Below, piece by piece: positions 15,699 through 27,285 of a stretch of 47,762 bases of DNA; position 1 is the first letter of the stretch; the number at the start of each line of letters is the position of its first letter. The translations under genes were made by a program, and so were the position numbers. The stretch lies in NCBI RefSeq assembly GCF_040676675.1, contig NZ_JBFAPK010000055.1, positions 1 to 47,762 on the forward strand. Direction: 5' to 3'. This DNA is from JBFAPK01 sp040676675. GTDB taxonomy: Bacteria > Actinomycetota > Actinomycetes > Mycobacteriales > Micromonosporaceae. The notes beneath the pieces are model-generated. The model worked only from the letters and a program-made list of their open reading frames with translations. It was not told where the DNA came from and ran no database searches.

Positions 15699-16544
15699 TC
15701 ACTGTGACCGGGTGGTGCTCGCGAGCGCGAGTACGACGACCATGACCAGCGCGGAGACCACCTGGATGAGCAGCCGGGGCCCGTCCGTGGCGAGCTGTTC
15801 GTGGAACGCGGTCACCCCGATGACCACACTGGTCACCGGATCGACCAGCGCGATCGTGGTCAGCGGCGCGGCGATCGGCCCGCCCTGGTACGCGTTCTGG
15901 TTCAGGGTCAGCGCACCCGCGCCGACCACCAGCAGCGCGTACAGGTGCCAGTTGCCGAAGATCCCGCGCAGCCCCTCGCTGCTCAGCTCGGTGGTGACCA
16001 CCTTGAGCAGGGCCGCCGCGACGGCGTACAGCAGCCCGGTGGCCAGTCCCAGCATGATCCCGCGCCGCGCGTCCTGGAGCCGCCACGCGGCGACCAGGCA
16101 GGCCGCGAAGACCAGCCCGACGCCGGCAGCGACGCCGAGCCAGGCCGAGGTCGAGGGGACCGCCACCCCGTGGCTGGGGCGCCCGGCGGTGAGGAACGCG
16201 GTCAGGCCGATCACGCCGATCGCGACCACGACGAGGTCCTTGCGGTGCGGGCGGCGCCGCTCCAGCGCCGCCTCCAGCGGGATCGCCATGAAGACGCCGC
16301 TGAGCAGCAGCGGCTCGACCAGGGCCAGCGCGCCGAAGCGCAGGGCGATGGCCTGCAGGACCGTACCGATGGCGTCCGGCACCCAGCCGAAGAGCCAGAG
16401 CGGCCGGCGCAGCAGCCGTACCAGCAGCCGGGGGTCGAGCGTACGGGTCGGCCGCTCCTGCTTGGCCGCGTGCTGCTCCATGGCGGAGCTGAGTGCGAAG
16501 AAGACCGCCGAACCGAGCCCCAGCAGGATCGCCACGACGGCCAT
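15699..16544 (-). CDS. DMT-superfamily multi-pass membrane protein
   Basis: This 281-residue protein has about nine hydrophobic segments and resembles EamA-like/DMT transporters; the cargo cannot be read from the sequence. It starts with ATG at 16544, two bases after the stop of the glycosyltransferase gene, so the pair is probably co-transcribed. A positively charged loop with HAAKQERPTRTLDPR follows the first membrane segment. A role in moving a lipid-linked or sugar product of the upstream glycosyltransferase is possible but unproven. The gene lies directly upstream of the hopanoid operon on the same strand. Confidence 0.75.
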   Translation of the reverse strand: MAVVAILLGLGSAVFFALSSAMEQHAAKQERPTRTLDPRLLVRLLRRPLWLFGWVPDAIGTVLQAIALRFGALALVEPLLLSGVFMAIPLEAALERRRPHRKDLVVVAIGVIGLTAFLTAGRPSHGVAVPSTSAWLGVAAGVGLVFAACLVAAWRLQDARRGIMLGLATGLLYAVAAALLKVVTTELSSEGLRGIFGNWHLYALLVVGAGALTLNQNAYQGGPIAAPLTTIALVDPVTSVVIGVTAFHEQLATDGPRLLIQVVSALVMVVVLALASTTRSQ

Positions 16545-16546
16545 GT

Positions 16547-17938
16547 TCAGCCCTGCCGCTCCGGTCGGTTGGCGGACCGGTGCACGCCGTCGACGCGGGG
16601 TTCGTCCAGGCTCGTCGCCGCGCCCACCCGGCGGAACAGCCGCCGCCTCGGCGGGCCGGTCGGAGCGGTGGCGGGCGGCTGCGCGGAGAACGGACCCGGC
16701 GGTGGCGCCGTGTGCGGCGGCGCCGGCTCGGGCCGGGCGCCTCCGCGCGGCGGCCGGGTGGTCGGGGCCGGGCGGACCCCCAGGATCACCTCGGCGATCA
16801 TCTTGGCCGGGTCCAGCGCGAACAGGGCCAGCCCCGCCTCGCGCTGGCGCCGACCCGCCTCCCCCTGGGTCAGCTCCGTCAGCGCGGGCCCCAGGTCGGC
16901 GCGGCGGCGCACCCAGGTCACCATGCCGGCGCGGGCCATCGTCGCGGCGTTCGCCTTGCCGTGCCCCGGGATCGGCCGGTACGTGAGCACCGGCAGGCCG
17001 CAGGCCAGCGCCTCCAGCGCGGTGAGCCCGCCCGCGTTCTCCACCAGCACGTCGGCGGCGCGCAGCAGGTCGGGCATGTCGTCCACCCAGCCGAAGACGT
17101 GCCCGACCCGGGTCCGGCTGAGCCGCCGGTACAGGTCCTCGTTGCGACCGCAGACCACCACCGGTACGGCCGCGCCGCTGGCGGCGATCTCGGCGGCGGT
17201 CTTCGCCACCTCGCCGACGCCCCAGGAGCCGGCGACCAGCAGCGCCAGCCGCTCGCCCGCGGGCAGACCGAACCGTTCCCGGGCCCGGTGCCGGTCGCGC
17301 GCGTCGCCGGGTTCGAAGCCGGGCGAGACCATGCGTCCGCCGACGCGCACCTCCCCGGCGCCCAGCGCCCGCGCCTCGGCCCGGCTCGTCTCGTGCCCGG
17401 CGCAGTGCAGGTCGACGCCCGGAGAGATCCAGATCGGGTTCACCGCGAAGTCGGTCAGGTACGTGATCACCGGTACCGGCAGCTGCCCCTCCCGGCGCAT
17501 CGGGCCGACGATCTGGCTGACCACCGGGTACGCGGAGACGACCGCGCGGGTGTCCGGCGGCAGCACCGCGAGCACGCGCGGCCAGACGGGGCGCAGCAGC
17601 GTACGGGTGATCGGCGCGGCCCGGCGGAACCGGCTGCCGATGGCGAAGAGCATGCCGTAGATCCACGGCACCCGGCTGAGCATCCCGTGGTAGGTGCCGC
17701 GCAGCAGGCGGCCGAGCCCCCACGGGAAGATGTCGGCCAGGTCCAGGCAGTCCGCCAGGAGACCGCGTTCGCGCAGCCGGCGGGCCAGTTCCCGGCTCGC
17801 GCCGTCGTGCCCGGCGCCCGCGCTGGCCGAGATGATCACCACCCGGGCCGTGCTCCGGCCGTTCCCGGCGTACCCCCCGGCCGCCCCGCCCCGGGTCGCC
17901 TCCGTGGGCGCGCCGCGCCGCCCGCGAATGATCTGCAT
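16547..17938 (-). CDS. MGDG-synthase-like glycosyltransferase (GT28 type)
   Basis: This 463-residue protein begins with an MGDG-synthase-type acceptor domain (SASAGAGHDGASRELARRL, about residues 37-55) and ends its catalytic part with a GT-B donor-binding region (ENAGGLTALEALACGLPVL). Proteins of this type transfer a hexose to diacylglycerol or related lipids at the inner membrane face. About 65 C-terminal residues are Pro/Arg-rich and likely unstructured. It is transcribed towards the hopanoid operon and coupled to the DMT gene. It is divergent from a second lipid-type glycosyltransferase at 18055. The acceptor is unknown; a glycolipid is inferred. Confidence 0.82.
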   Translation of the reverse strand: MQIIRGRRGAPTEATRGGAAGGYAGNGRSTARVVIISASAGAGHDGASRELARRLRERGLLADCLDLADIFPWGLGRLLRGTYHGMLSRVPWIYGMLFAIGSRFRRAAPITRTLLRPVWPRVLAVLPPDTRAVVSAYPVVSQIVGPMRREGQLPVPVITYLTDFAVNPIWISPGVDLHCAGHETSRAEARALGAGEVRVGGRMVSPGFEPGDARDRHRARERFGLPAGERLALLVAGSWGVGEVAKTAAEIAASGAAVPVVVCGRNEDLYRRLSRTRVGHVFGWVDDMPDLLRAADVLVENAGGLTALEALACGLPVLTYRPIPGHGKANAATMARAGMVTWVRRRADLGPALTELTQGEAGRRQREAGLALFALDPAKMIAEVILGVRPAPTTRPPRGGARPEPAPPHTAPPPGPFSAQPPATAPTGPPRRRLFRRVGAATSLDEPRVDGVHRSANRPERQG

Positions 17939-18026
17939 CCGGCCGACTACCCGAACCGGATACGAAGATTCCTCCGAGTTCCCCGCTCCCGCCTCTTTCC
18001 GCCCCGACCGCCCCGACGGACCGGCA

Positions 18027-18054
18027 TAAAATGGGATAGCTGCTCGGAGGTCCC
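18027..18054 (+). promoter_or_regulatory. -10 element and ribosome-binding site of the plus-strand glycosyltransferase
   Basis: TAAAAT at 18027-18032 is a good -10 element in a GC-rich setting, without a recognisable -35. GGAGG at 18046-18050 is five bases from the ATG and sets the start. Confidence 0.55.
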
Positions 18055-19308
18055 ATGAGGGTGCTGATCGTCACCGCCGGCTCGCGGGGCGACGTCACGC
18101 CGTACACCGGACTCGGGGTCCGCCTGCGCGCGGCCGGACACCGGGTCGCGGTCGCCGCGCAGCCCCCCTTCGCCGCCCTCGTCACCGGCTGCGGCCTGGA
18201 GTTCCGGCCGCTCCCCGGCGACCTGCACGCGCTGCAGACCTCCGCCGCCGGCCGCCGGCTGCACCGCTCCGGACCGAGCGCGCGCGGGGTGCTGGAGTTC
18301 CTGCGGCTCGGCGGCCGGTTCGTCCGGGGCCTCGGGGACGGCATCGTCGCCGCCACCGAGCGCGGCGCGGACCTCCTGCTGCTCTCCACGACCACCGCGG
18401 CGCTGGGGATCTCGGTGGCGGAGGGCTTCGGCATCCCGAGCATGGGCGTGTTCCTGCAACCGATCGAACCGACCCGGGCGTTCCCGCCGCTGCTGCTCGG
18501 GGCCCGCTCGCTCGGCGGCTGGGGGAACCTGGCCGCCGGGTCGCTCGGCCGGGCGGTGGGGCGCGGGATCTACGCGGGCGCCTCGCGGCGGCTGCGCGCC
18601 CGGTTGGACCTCGGTCCCACGCGACTCGCCGCCCTGGACCGCCGCTCGGCCGCCGCGCGCTGGCCGGTGCTGCACGGGTTCAGCCCCGCCGTGGTCCCCC
18701 GGCCGGTCGACTGGCGCCCCGATCTCGACGTGGTCGGGTACTGGTGGCCGGCGCGGCACCCGTGGTTCCCCCCGCCGGAACTGCTCGACTTCCTCGCCGC
18801 CGGGCCGCCGCCGGTCTACTTCGGCTTCGGCAGCATGGTCGGCGAGAGCGAGCGGCTGATCGGCCTCATCGGCCCCGTGCTGCGCCGGGCCGGGCTGCGC
18901 GGCGTGGTCCAGGCCGGCTCGGCCGGGCTGGACGCGATCCAGACCGTGGACGACGAGTTGATCACCATCGGGGACACGCCGCACGACTGGCTCTTTCCCC
19001 GGATGGCAGCGCTGGTGCACCACGCGGGCGGTGGCACCACCGCCGCGGGGCTGCGCGCCGGCGTGCCGGCGGTACCGGTGCCGATGCTGGGCGACCAGCC
19101 CTTCTGGGCCGCCCGGCTGCTCCTGCACGGGGTGGCGCCGGATCGCATTCCGCCCCGGGCGCTCGGCGTCGCGCGGCTCGCCGAGGCGCTGCGGGCGGCG
19201 GTGACCGAGCCCGGGTACGCCCACCGGGCGCGGACGCTGGCGCGACGGATGGCGGACGAGGACGGCGCCGGCGCGGTGCTCCGGGCGGTGGAGCGGCTGG
19301 CCGGGTAG
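18055..19308 (+). CDS. Sterol-glucosyltransferase-like glycosyltransferase (GT1/GT28 fold)
   Basis: This 417-residue GT-B enzyme opens with MRVLIVTAGSRGDVTPYTGL, the N-terminal signature shared by sterol 3-beta-glucosyltransferases and macrolide-type UGTs. The C-terminal donor-binding motif is HHAGGGTTAAGLRAGVP followed by GDQPFWA. These enzymes use nucleotide sugars to glycosylate hydrophobic acceptors. Its position next to a hopanoid operon and a lipid glycosyltransferase makes a polycyclic triterpenoid or other lipid acceptor attractive, but this is inference. The ATG has an ideal GGAGG. It converges with the cellulase gene. Confidence 0.85.
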   Translation: MRVLIVTAGSRGDVTPYTGLGVRLRAAGHRVAVAAQPPFAALVTGCGLEFRPLPGDLHALQTSAAGRRLHRSGPSARGVLEFLRLGGRFVRGLGDGIVAATERGADLLLLSTTTAALGISVAEGFGIPSMGVFLQPIEPTRAFPPLLLGARSLGGWGNLAAGSLGRAVGRGIYAGASRRLRARLDLGPTRLAALDRRSAAARWPVLHGFSPAVVPRPVDWRPDLDVVGYWWPARHPWFPPPELLDFLAAGPPPVYFGFGSMVGESERLIGLIGPVLRRAGLRGVVQAGSAGLDAIQTVDDELITIGDTPHDWLFPRMAALVHHAGGGTTAAGLRAGVPAVPVPMLGDQPFWAARLLLHGVAPDRIPPRALGVARLAEALRAAVTEPGYAHRARTLARRMADEDGAGAVLRAVERLAG

Positions 19309-19476
19309 CCGCGGTGCCCCGGGGCGGTGGAGCGCGACCGGCCGGGTAGCCGACGCCGCCGCCCGATGCCGCCGTCGCCCGGGACGCCGCCGTCACAGGG
19401 AATGCCGCCGTCACCCGGGCGGCGGGCGGGCCGGATCAGCCCGGCGTGGCCCACCGCCCGGGTGGCGTCGGTCCGC

Positions 19477-20880
19477 TCAGACGCCGCGGATCAGCCGGTC
19501 GGCGAGGCCGGGGTCGAAGGTGCCGGCCGGCGCGGTCGAGGTGCCGCAGGGCCCGTCGGAGTCGCCCGGGAACTTGATCCACAGCAGCAGCTCGGCGGCC
19601 CCGGTGCCGTACGCCGACGGCGTGCCGAGCTTGCGACCCCGCGGGTTGCAGAAGTCGTCGTTGACGCCGTCGTGGTTCTCGTCGAGGATCCCGTTGCCGT
19701 TGCGGCTCGTGTCGACCAGGAACTTCGCCTGGTAGCCGAGGGCCGACACGATCTGGCTGCCGTATGACTCGGACTGCGCGGTCGGGTAGAAGTTCGACAC
19801 GTTCACCGCGAAGCCGCGCACGTCGCGCACCCCCGCGGTGAGCAGCCGCTGCGCCATGGTCGCGGCGGGGACCCAGGTCGCGTTGCCGGCGTCGAGGTAG
19901 GCCCACGCGTTGGGCGCCAGGTCGCGGAACTGCTGGGTGGCGTAGCCGAGCATCTCGTAGCGGGCCTGCTTGTCGCTGGCCTTGGGCATGCACACGTCGT
20001 CGATCTGGGCCACGGCGTCGGGTTCGATCACCACGATCGCCGGCCGGGAGCCGATCGCGACGGCGAACGCCGAGATCCAGGCCCGGTACGCCGTGGCGTC
20101 GCCCGCGCCGCCGCTGGAGGGGCCGCCGCAGTCGCGGCCCGGGATGTTGTACGCGACCAGGATCGGCGTCTTGCCGGCCGCCTGGGCCGCGCCGACGTAC
20201 GACGAGACGGCCGCGCCGATGTTGGCGTTCCAGTTGCCGAACCACCTGGCCCCGGGCCGGTTGGCGATCTCGTTGCGGATCGACGGGACGCGGGAGTCGT
20301 TCGGGTTCTGCGCGATCCAGGTGAAGGCGTTGTTGTCCGGGTCGACGTAGAAGCCGGGCGGCGTGGGCGCCAGCGAGACGTTGTCCAGCCGGAACGTGTA
20401 GCCGGTCGCCCGCCCACCGAGCTGGAAGCCGACCTGTCCCAGCGTGGTGGTCAGCGACGAGGTGAACGGGAACGAGAAGTGCTGCGTGCTCGTGGTGAGC
20501 GCGATGGTCCTGTCCAGCGTCGCGGTGTACGGCGACTGTTCCAGCTGGACGGTGGCGCGTACCGACGCACTGGCCGAGGCCGAGGCGTCGAAGGAGAGCG
20601 TGTACGCCTGACCGGCGGTCAGGACGATGTCGTCCTGTCCGGTCGGCGCGTCCCAGGGGTTGGCGGTACCGCCGGCGACGGTCACCTCGAGGACGCCCGC
20701 GTTCACCCGCATCGTGGTGTTCGGGCCGTTCCACCAGGGCGCGGTGCCCGCGGCGAACGTGCCGTTGACCACGAGTTCGCCGGGCAGGGCCGCCGCGGCG
20801 GGGGTGGGGTGGAGACCGACCACCGTCCCGAGCAGGGCCGTCGAAGTCAGTGTGAGCAGTCCGACCAGTAAGCGACGCAT
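19477..20880 (-). CDS. Secreted GH6 cellulase with CBM4/9-like module
   Basis: This 467-residue protein has a Sec signal peptide (residues 1 to about 30, ending in TPAAAA), a beta-sandwich carbohydrate-binding module of CBM4/9 type (about 33-172), and a GH6 catalytic domain (about 175-467). GH6 marks include YNIPGRDCGG (244-253, with D250) and VIEPDA (284-289, with D288). GH6 enzymes are inverting endoglucanases or cellobiohydrolases. The ATG at 20880 has GGGGAGG ten bases upstream; the longer frame upstream has no signal peptide at its start. A good promoter lies at 20984-21012. No CebR-type TGGGAGCGCTCCCA box was seen upstream. Confidence 0.93.
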   Translation of the reverse strand: MRRLLVGLLTLTSTALLGTVVGLHPTPAAAALPGELVVNGTFAAGTAPWWNGPNTTMRVNAGVLEVTVAGGTANPWDAPTGQDDIVLTAGQAYTLSFDASASASASVRATVQLEQSPYTATLDRTIALTTSTQHFSFPFTSSLTTTLGQVGFQLGGRATGYTFRLDNVSLAPTPPGFYVDPDNNAFTWIAQNPNDSRVPSIRNEIANRPGARWFGNWNANIGAAVSSYVGAAQAAGKTPILVAYNIPGRDCGGPSSGGAGDATAYRAWISAFAVAIGSRPAIVVIEPDAVAQIDDVCMPKASDKQARYEMLGYATQQFRDLAPNAWAYLDAGNATWVPAATMAQRLLTAGVRDVRGFAVNVSNFYPTAQSESYGSQIVSALGYQAKFLVDTSRNGNGILDENHDGVNDDFCNPRGRKLGTPSAYGTGAAELLLWIKFPGDSDGPCGTSTAPAGTFDPGLADRLIRGV

Positions 20881-20910
20881 CAGTCGCAGACCTCCCCGTG
20901 TATGTCCGTG

Positions 20911-20936
20911 CCGTCCGGGCTGGCCCACCCGGACGG
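20911..20936 (-). promoter_or_regulatory. Inverted repeat in the cellulase 5' leader
   Basis: CCGTCCGGG at 20911-20919 and its reverse complement at 20928-20936 flank eight bases. It lies between the promoter and the start of the GH6 gene, so it could be an operator or an mRNA hairpin. Confidence 0.5.
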
Positions 20937-20983
20937 CGCCGGCGGTCACCCGCCGCACCGCGCGGGCCGCGCGGTGTCCGGGC

Positions 20984-21012
20984 AACCTATCCGGTCCATC
21001 CAGGTTGGACAA
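20984..21012 (-). promoter_or_regulatory. Promoter of the GH6 cellulase gene
   Basis: On the minus strand TTGTCC (21012-21007) and TAGGTT (20989-20984) are separated by exactly 17 bases. The -10 lies about 100 bases upstream of the ATG. Confidence 0.6.
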
Positions 21013-21128
21013 TGCCTCGACGGCGCGGCGCGGGTGGCGCGGAAGCACGGATCGGCCGGGCGGCACGGGAGCACGGACCGGCCGGGCGAGCAGGGATCTG
21101 ACAGGCGGCGCGGATCGGCCGGGCGGCG

Positions 21129-21158
21129 TGGTGCCGGGAGCGGTGGCCCCCGGCACCA
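21129..21158 (-). terminator. Terminator hairpin of metH
   Basis: TGGTGCCGGG at 21129-21138 pairs perfectly with 21149-21158 across a ten-base loop, five bases beyond the metH stop codon. Confidence 0.65.
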
Positions 21159-21162
21159 GCGC

Positions 21163-24780
<3,618 letters not shown>

Positions 24781-24806
24781 CGCACTCCTCCGTTACCACC
24801 TTGCCA

Positions 24807-24849
24807 AAAGAGCGCGATCCGGGTCCGCGGGCTCTTTAGGCGTTTTTTT
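24807..24849. promoter_or_regulatory. Hairpin with adjoining T7 tract in the metH leader
   Basis: AAAGAGC at 24807-24813 pairs with GCTCTTT at 24831-24837, with some further pairing inside. On the plus strand seven T residues follow at 24843-24849. Read with metH (minus) the hairpin precedes the start codon by 27 bases. It could be a plus-strand terminator for antisense RNA or an attenuator for metH. Confidence 0.4.
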
Positions 24850-24971
24850 CCTGGTCGCCAAGCTGCCGTCAAATCTCTCCAGGTATCGCTCAGGTTACCC
24901 CGTCCCCGGTCGAGGTCGGGTCGAGGTCCGCCCGGATGTCGCGGGCGTCCCGTCCGGCCCGCACCACCCCG

Positions 24972-24982
24972 GGACATCCCAT
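24972..24982 (+). promoter_or_regulatory. Upstream copy of the sialic-locus motif
   Basis: GGACATCCCAT matches the half-site repeated in the sialidase and importer promoters. It lies 59 bp upstream of the main site. Confidence 0.45.
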
Positions 24983-25030
24983 CTTTAGCGGGTCAACGCC
25001 CGCTCACACCTCGATTGTTCCGGTCTAGCC

Positions 25031-25055
25031 AGACATCCCACGTGGGACGTATGGT
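25031..25055 (+). promoter_or_regulatory. Operator overlapping the sialidase promoter
   Basis: ACATCCCACGTGGGACGT (25032-25049) is a palindrome with a single mismatched pair around a perfect 12-bp core. It overlaps TATGGT at 25050-25055, a possible -10. Similar half-sites recur at 35274-35301 in front of the importer operon. Repression by the locus GntR protein is inferred. Confidence 0.65.
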
Positions 25056-25094
25056 CTCCACTCGACAAACTCTCCCGACGAAGGGCGCGACGAG

Positions 25095-27059
25095 ATGCGA
25101 GTTCGTTCCCCCAGACCGGGTCCCACCCGGTGGTCTCGCGAAGTCAGCTTCCACCCCTGGCGGCGCCGGGCCGGCGCCGCCGTCGTACTGGCCGGCCTGC
25201 TGCTCGGCGCGGCGGCCGGCCCCGCCCAGGCCAGCCCGGATGCCGCGCCGGCGGCCGGCCCGACCACCGCGCCGGGCGCGGCCGAGCCGTTCATCGAGGA
25301 CCAGGTGATCTACAAGCAGGGCGACTTCGGGTACGCCTGCTTCCGCATCCCCGCGGTGGTCCGGGCCACCAACGGCATGGTGCTGGCCTTCGCCGAGGGG
25401 CGGGTCAAGGACTGCGGCGACGACGAGGACATCGACCTCGTGCTGCGCCGCTCGACCGACGGCGGACACACCTGGGGTCCGCTCCAACTGGTCGACGAGG
25501 GCAACGGCGAGACCCACGGCAACCCGGTGCCCATCGTTGACGAGCGTACCGGGCGGATCGTGCTGGTCAGCACGCGCAACGGCCCCGCGCCCTGCCCCAA
25601 CGGCTGCGACCGCGACCCGTGGGTGCAGGTCAGCGACGACGACGGCGCGACCTGGTCGGCGCCGCGCGAGCTGACCGAGGCGAAGCGGCCCGAGTGGAAC
25701 TTCTGGTACGCCACCGGCCCGATGCACGGCATCCAGCTGCGGCGCGGCCCGCACGCCGGGCGGCTGGTCGTCGGCGCCAGCTTCGAGACCTGGGACCGGG
25801 TCGGACCGCACGTCTACGGCACCCACCTGCTCTACAGCGACGACAGCGGCGCGACCTGGCACATCGGCGCCGAGACCAGCCGGGACGACGGCACGGTGAT
25901 CGCCCAGGAGGTGACGGTCGTCGAGCTGACCGACGGGCGCGTCTACGCGCTGGCCCGGGAGCGCGGCACCGACCCGGGCAGCCGGGCGTACGCGATCAGC
26001 AGCGACGGCGGCGAGACCTTCGACGCGCCGTTCGCCACCCTGCCGAAGCTGGAGCTGCCCGACGTGCAGGCCTCCCTGCTGCGCTTCGGCGCTCGGGACG
26101 CCGGTGACCGGCGCGACCGGATCCTGCTCTCCGCCCCGGCGCACCCCGTCGCGCGCGAGGCGATGGCCGTGCGCTCCTCCTTCGACGAGGCGCGCAGCTT
26201 CCAGGACTGGCGGCAGGGCAAGGTCTTCTGGTGGGGCCCGTCGGCCTACTCGGACCTGGTGCGGCTCGACGGCGACCAGGCCGCGCTGATGTACGAGGCC
26301 GGCGTCACCAGCCCGTACGAGAGCATCCGCTACGCCCGGTTCAACGAGGCGTACCTGTCCACCCCGAACGGCACCCCGCCGGGTGTCCCCGGCCCGCCCG
26401 CCCCCGGACCGACCACGCCCGACTCGGCGCACCACAACACCGCGTACGTGCGCGGCGACGCCCGGCTCACCACCGGCCGGTACGGGTCCGGGCTGGCGCT
26501 CGACGGGGTGGACGACCGGGTCGAGGTCCCCTTCGACCGCTCCATCGACCTCGGCGCGGACGACTTCACCCTGACCACCTGGATCCGGTACGCCGACACC
26601 GGCGGCTCGCACGCGATCGCCTGGATGTACCGGATGGGCTCCGGCACCACCCCGCAGGTCTGGCTGCGGGCCGAACCGGCCAACAAGCGCCTGATCGCGA
26701 TGCTCAGCGTGGACCGGTTCAACGTCTCGGTCGCCTCGACCGCCGCCTACAACGACGACCGCTGGCACCACGTGGCGCTGCAACGCGCCGCCGGCCGGCT
26801 GCGGCTGCTGGTGGACGGGGTCGAGGTGGCCTCGGCGACGGCGCCGCCCGGCTCGGTGACCGCCGGCAAGGAGTTCGGGGTGGAGGGCATCCACCTCGGC
26901 GAGCGGCTGGACGCCACCCAGCGGTTCCACGGCGCCCTCGACGACGTGCGGGTCTACCGGCGGGCCCTGTCGGACGCCGAGCTGACCGCGGTGCGCGAGC
27001 ACGACGCACCGGTACGCGACCGGCTCGGCCTGCGGCTGGAGTTCGAGACCGTACGGTGA
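25095..27059 (+). CDS. nanH: Secreted GH33 sialidase with C-terminal LamG-like domain
   Basis: This 654-residue exo-sialidase cleaves terminal sialic acids from glycoconjugates. After a Sec-type signal (hydrophobic stretch about 27-45, ending PAQA), the six-bladed propeller spans about 65-430. The FRIP motif with its substrate-binding Arg is at residues 83-86, and Asp boxes are seen as STDGGHTW, SDDDGATW, SDDSGATW and the weaker SSDGGETF. Residues about 445-635 form a concanavalin-like LamG domain, probably for glycan binding. The ATG at 25095 has only a weak AAGGG upstream. The gene opens the sialic-acid locus and has its own terminator. The shared operator links it to the importer operon. 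Confidence 0.93.
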   Translation: MRVRSPRPGPTRWSREVSFHPWRRRAGAAVVLAGLLLGAAAGPAQASPDAAPAAGPTTAPGAAEPFIEDQVIYKQGDFGYACFRIPAVVRATNGMVLAFAEGRVKDCGDDEDIDLVLRRSTDGGHTWGPLQLVDEGNGETHGNPVPIVDERTGRIVLVSTRNGPAPCPNGCDRDPWVQVSDDDGATWSAPRELTEAKRPEWNFWYATGPMHGIQLRRGPHAGRLVVGASFETWDRVGPHVYGTHLLYSDDSGATWHIGAETSRDDGTVIAQEVTVVELTDGRVYALARERGTDPGSRAYAISSDGGETFDAPFATLPKLELPDVQASLLRFGARDAGDRRDRILLSAPAHPVAREAMAVRSSFDEARSFQDWRQGKVFWWGPSAYSDLVRLDGDQAALMYEAGVTSPYESIRYARFNEAYLSTPNGTPPGVPGPPAPGPTTPDSAHHNTAYVRGDARLTTGRYGSGLALDGVDDRVEVPFDRSIDLGADDFTLTTWIRYADTGGSHAIAWMYRMGSGTTPQVWLRAEPANKRLIAMLSVDRFNVSVASTAAYNDDRWHHVALQRAAGRLRLLVDGVEVASATAPPGSVTAGKEFGVEGIHLGERLDATQRFHGALDDVRVYRRALSDAELTAVREHDAPVRDRLGLRLEFETVR

Positions 27060-27065
27060 GCCGGC

Positions 27066-27099
27066 GACCCGCCGCGGGTGTCACCACCCGCGGCGGGTC
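27066..27099 (+). terminator. Terminator hairpin of the sialidase gene
   Basis: A perfect 15-bp stem (27066-27080 with 27085-27099) with a TCAC loop begins seven bases after the stop codon. Confidence 0.75.
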
Positions 27100-27285
27100 G
27101 ACGCCCCTTCCCTGCTCGCCGCGCCCGCACCGTGACCGCCCGACGTCCTGGACGGCGCTCGGCTGAGCGGCCCGGACGCCGGGCCGGCGCGGGTTGGCAG
27201 GCCGGTCGCCTAGGTAGATCATGAAACAAAATCTGGACCGCCAGGCGGTGAAGGCCGTCCCGGCGAGGCACATGGGGAGGACCAC

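Larger units (their letters stand above)
24781..25094. other. Divergent 314-bp region between metH and the sialidase gene
   Basis: The metH side holds a hairpin (24807-24837) next to a T tract. The sialidase side holds repeated GACATCCCA-type operator motifs (24972-24982 and 25031-25051). No small gene was identified. Confidence 0.6.

Noticed and set aside
20881..21162. CebR-type cellulose regulator box before the GH6 gene
   Set aside because: The consensus TGGGAGCGCTCCCA or a close variant is absent; only an unrelated CCGTCCGGG inverted repeat is present.
24781..24960. Possible cobalamin or SAM riboswitch before metH
   Set aside because: No B12-box-like conserved core or SAM-type multi-stem layout was found in the leader; only one hairpin is clear. 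A covariance-model search (Rfam) would settle it.
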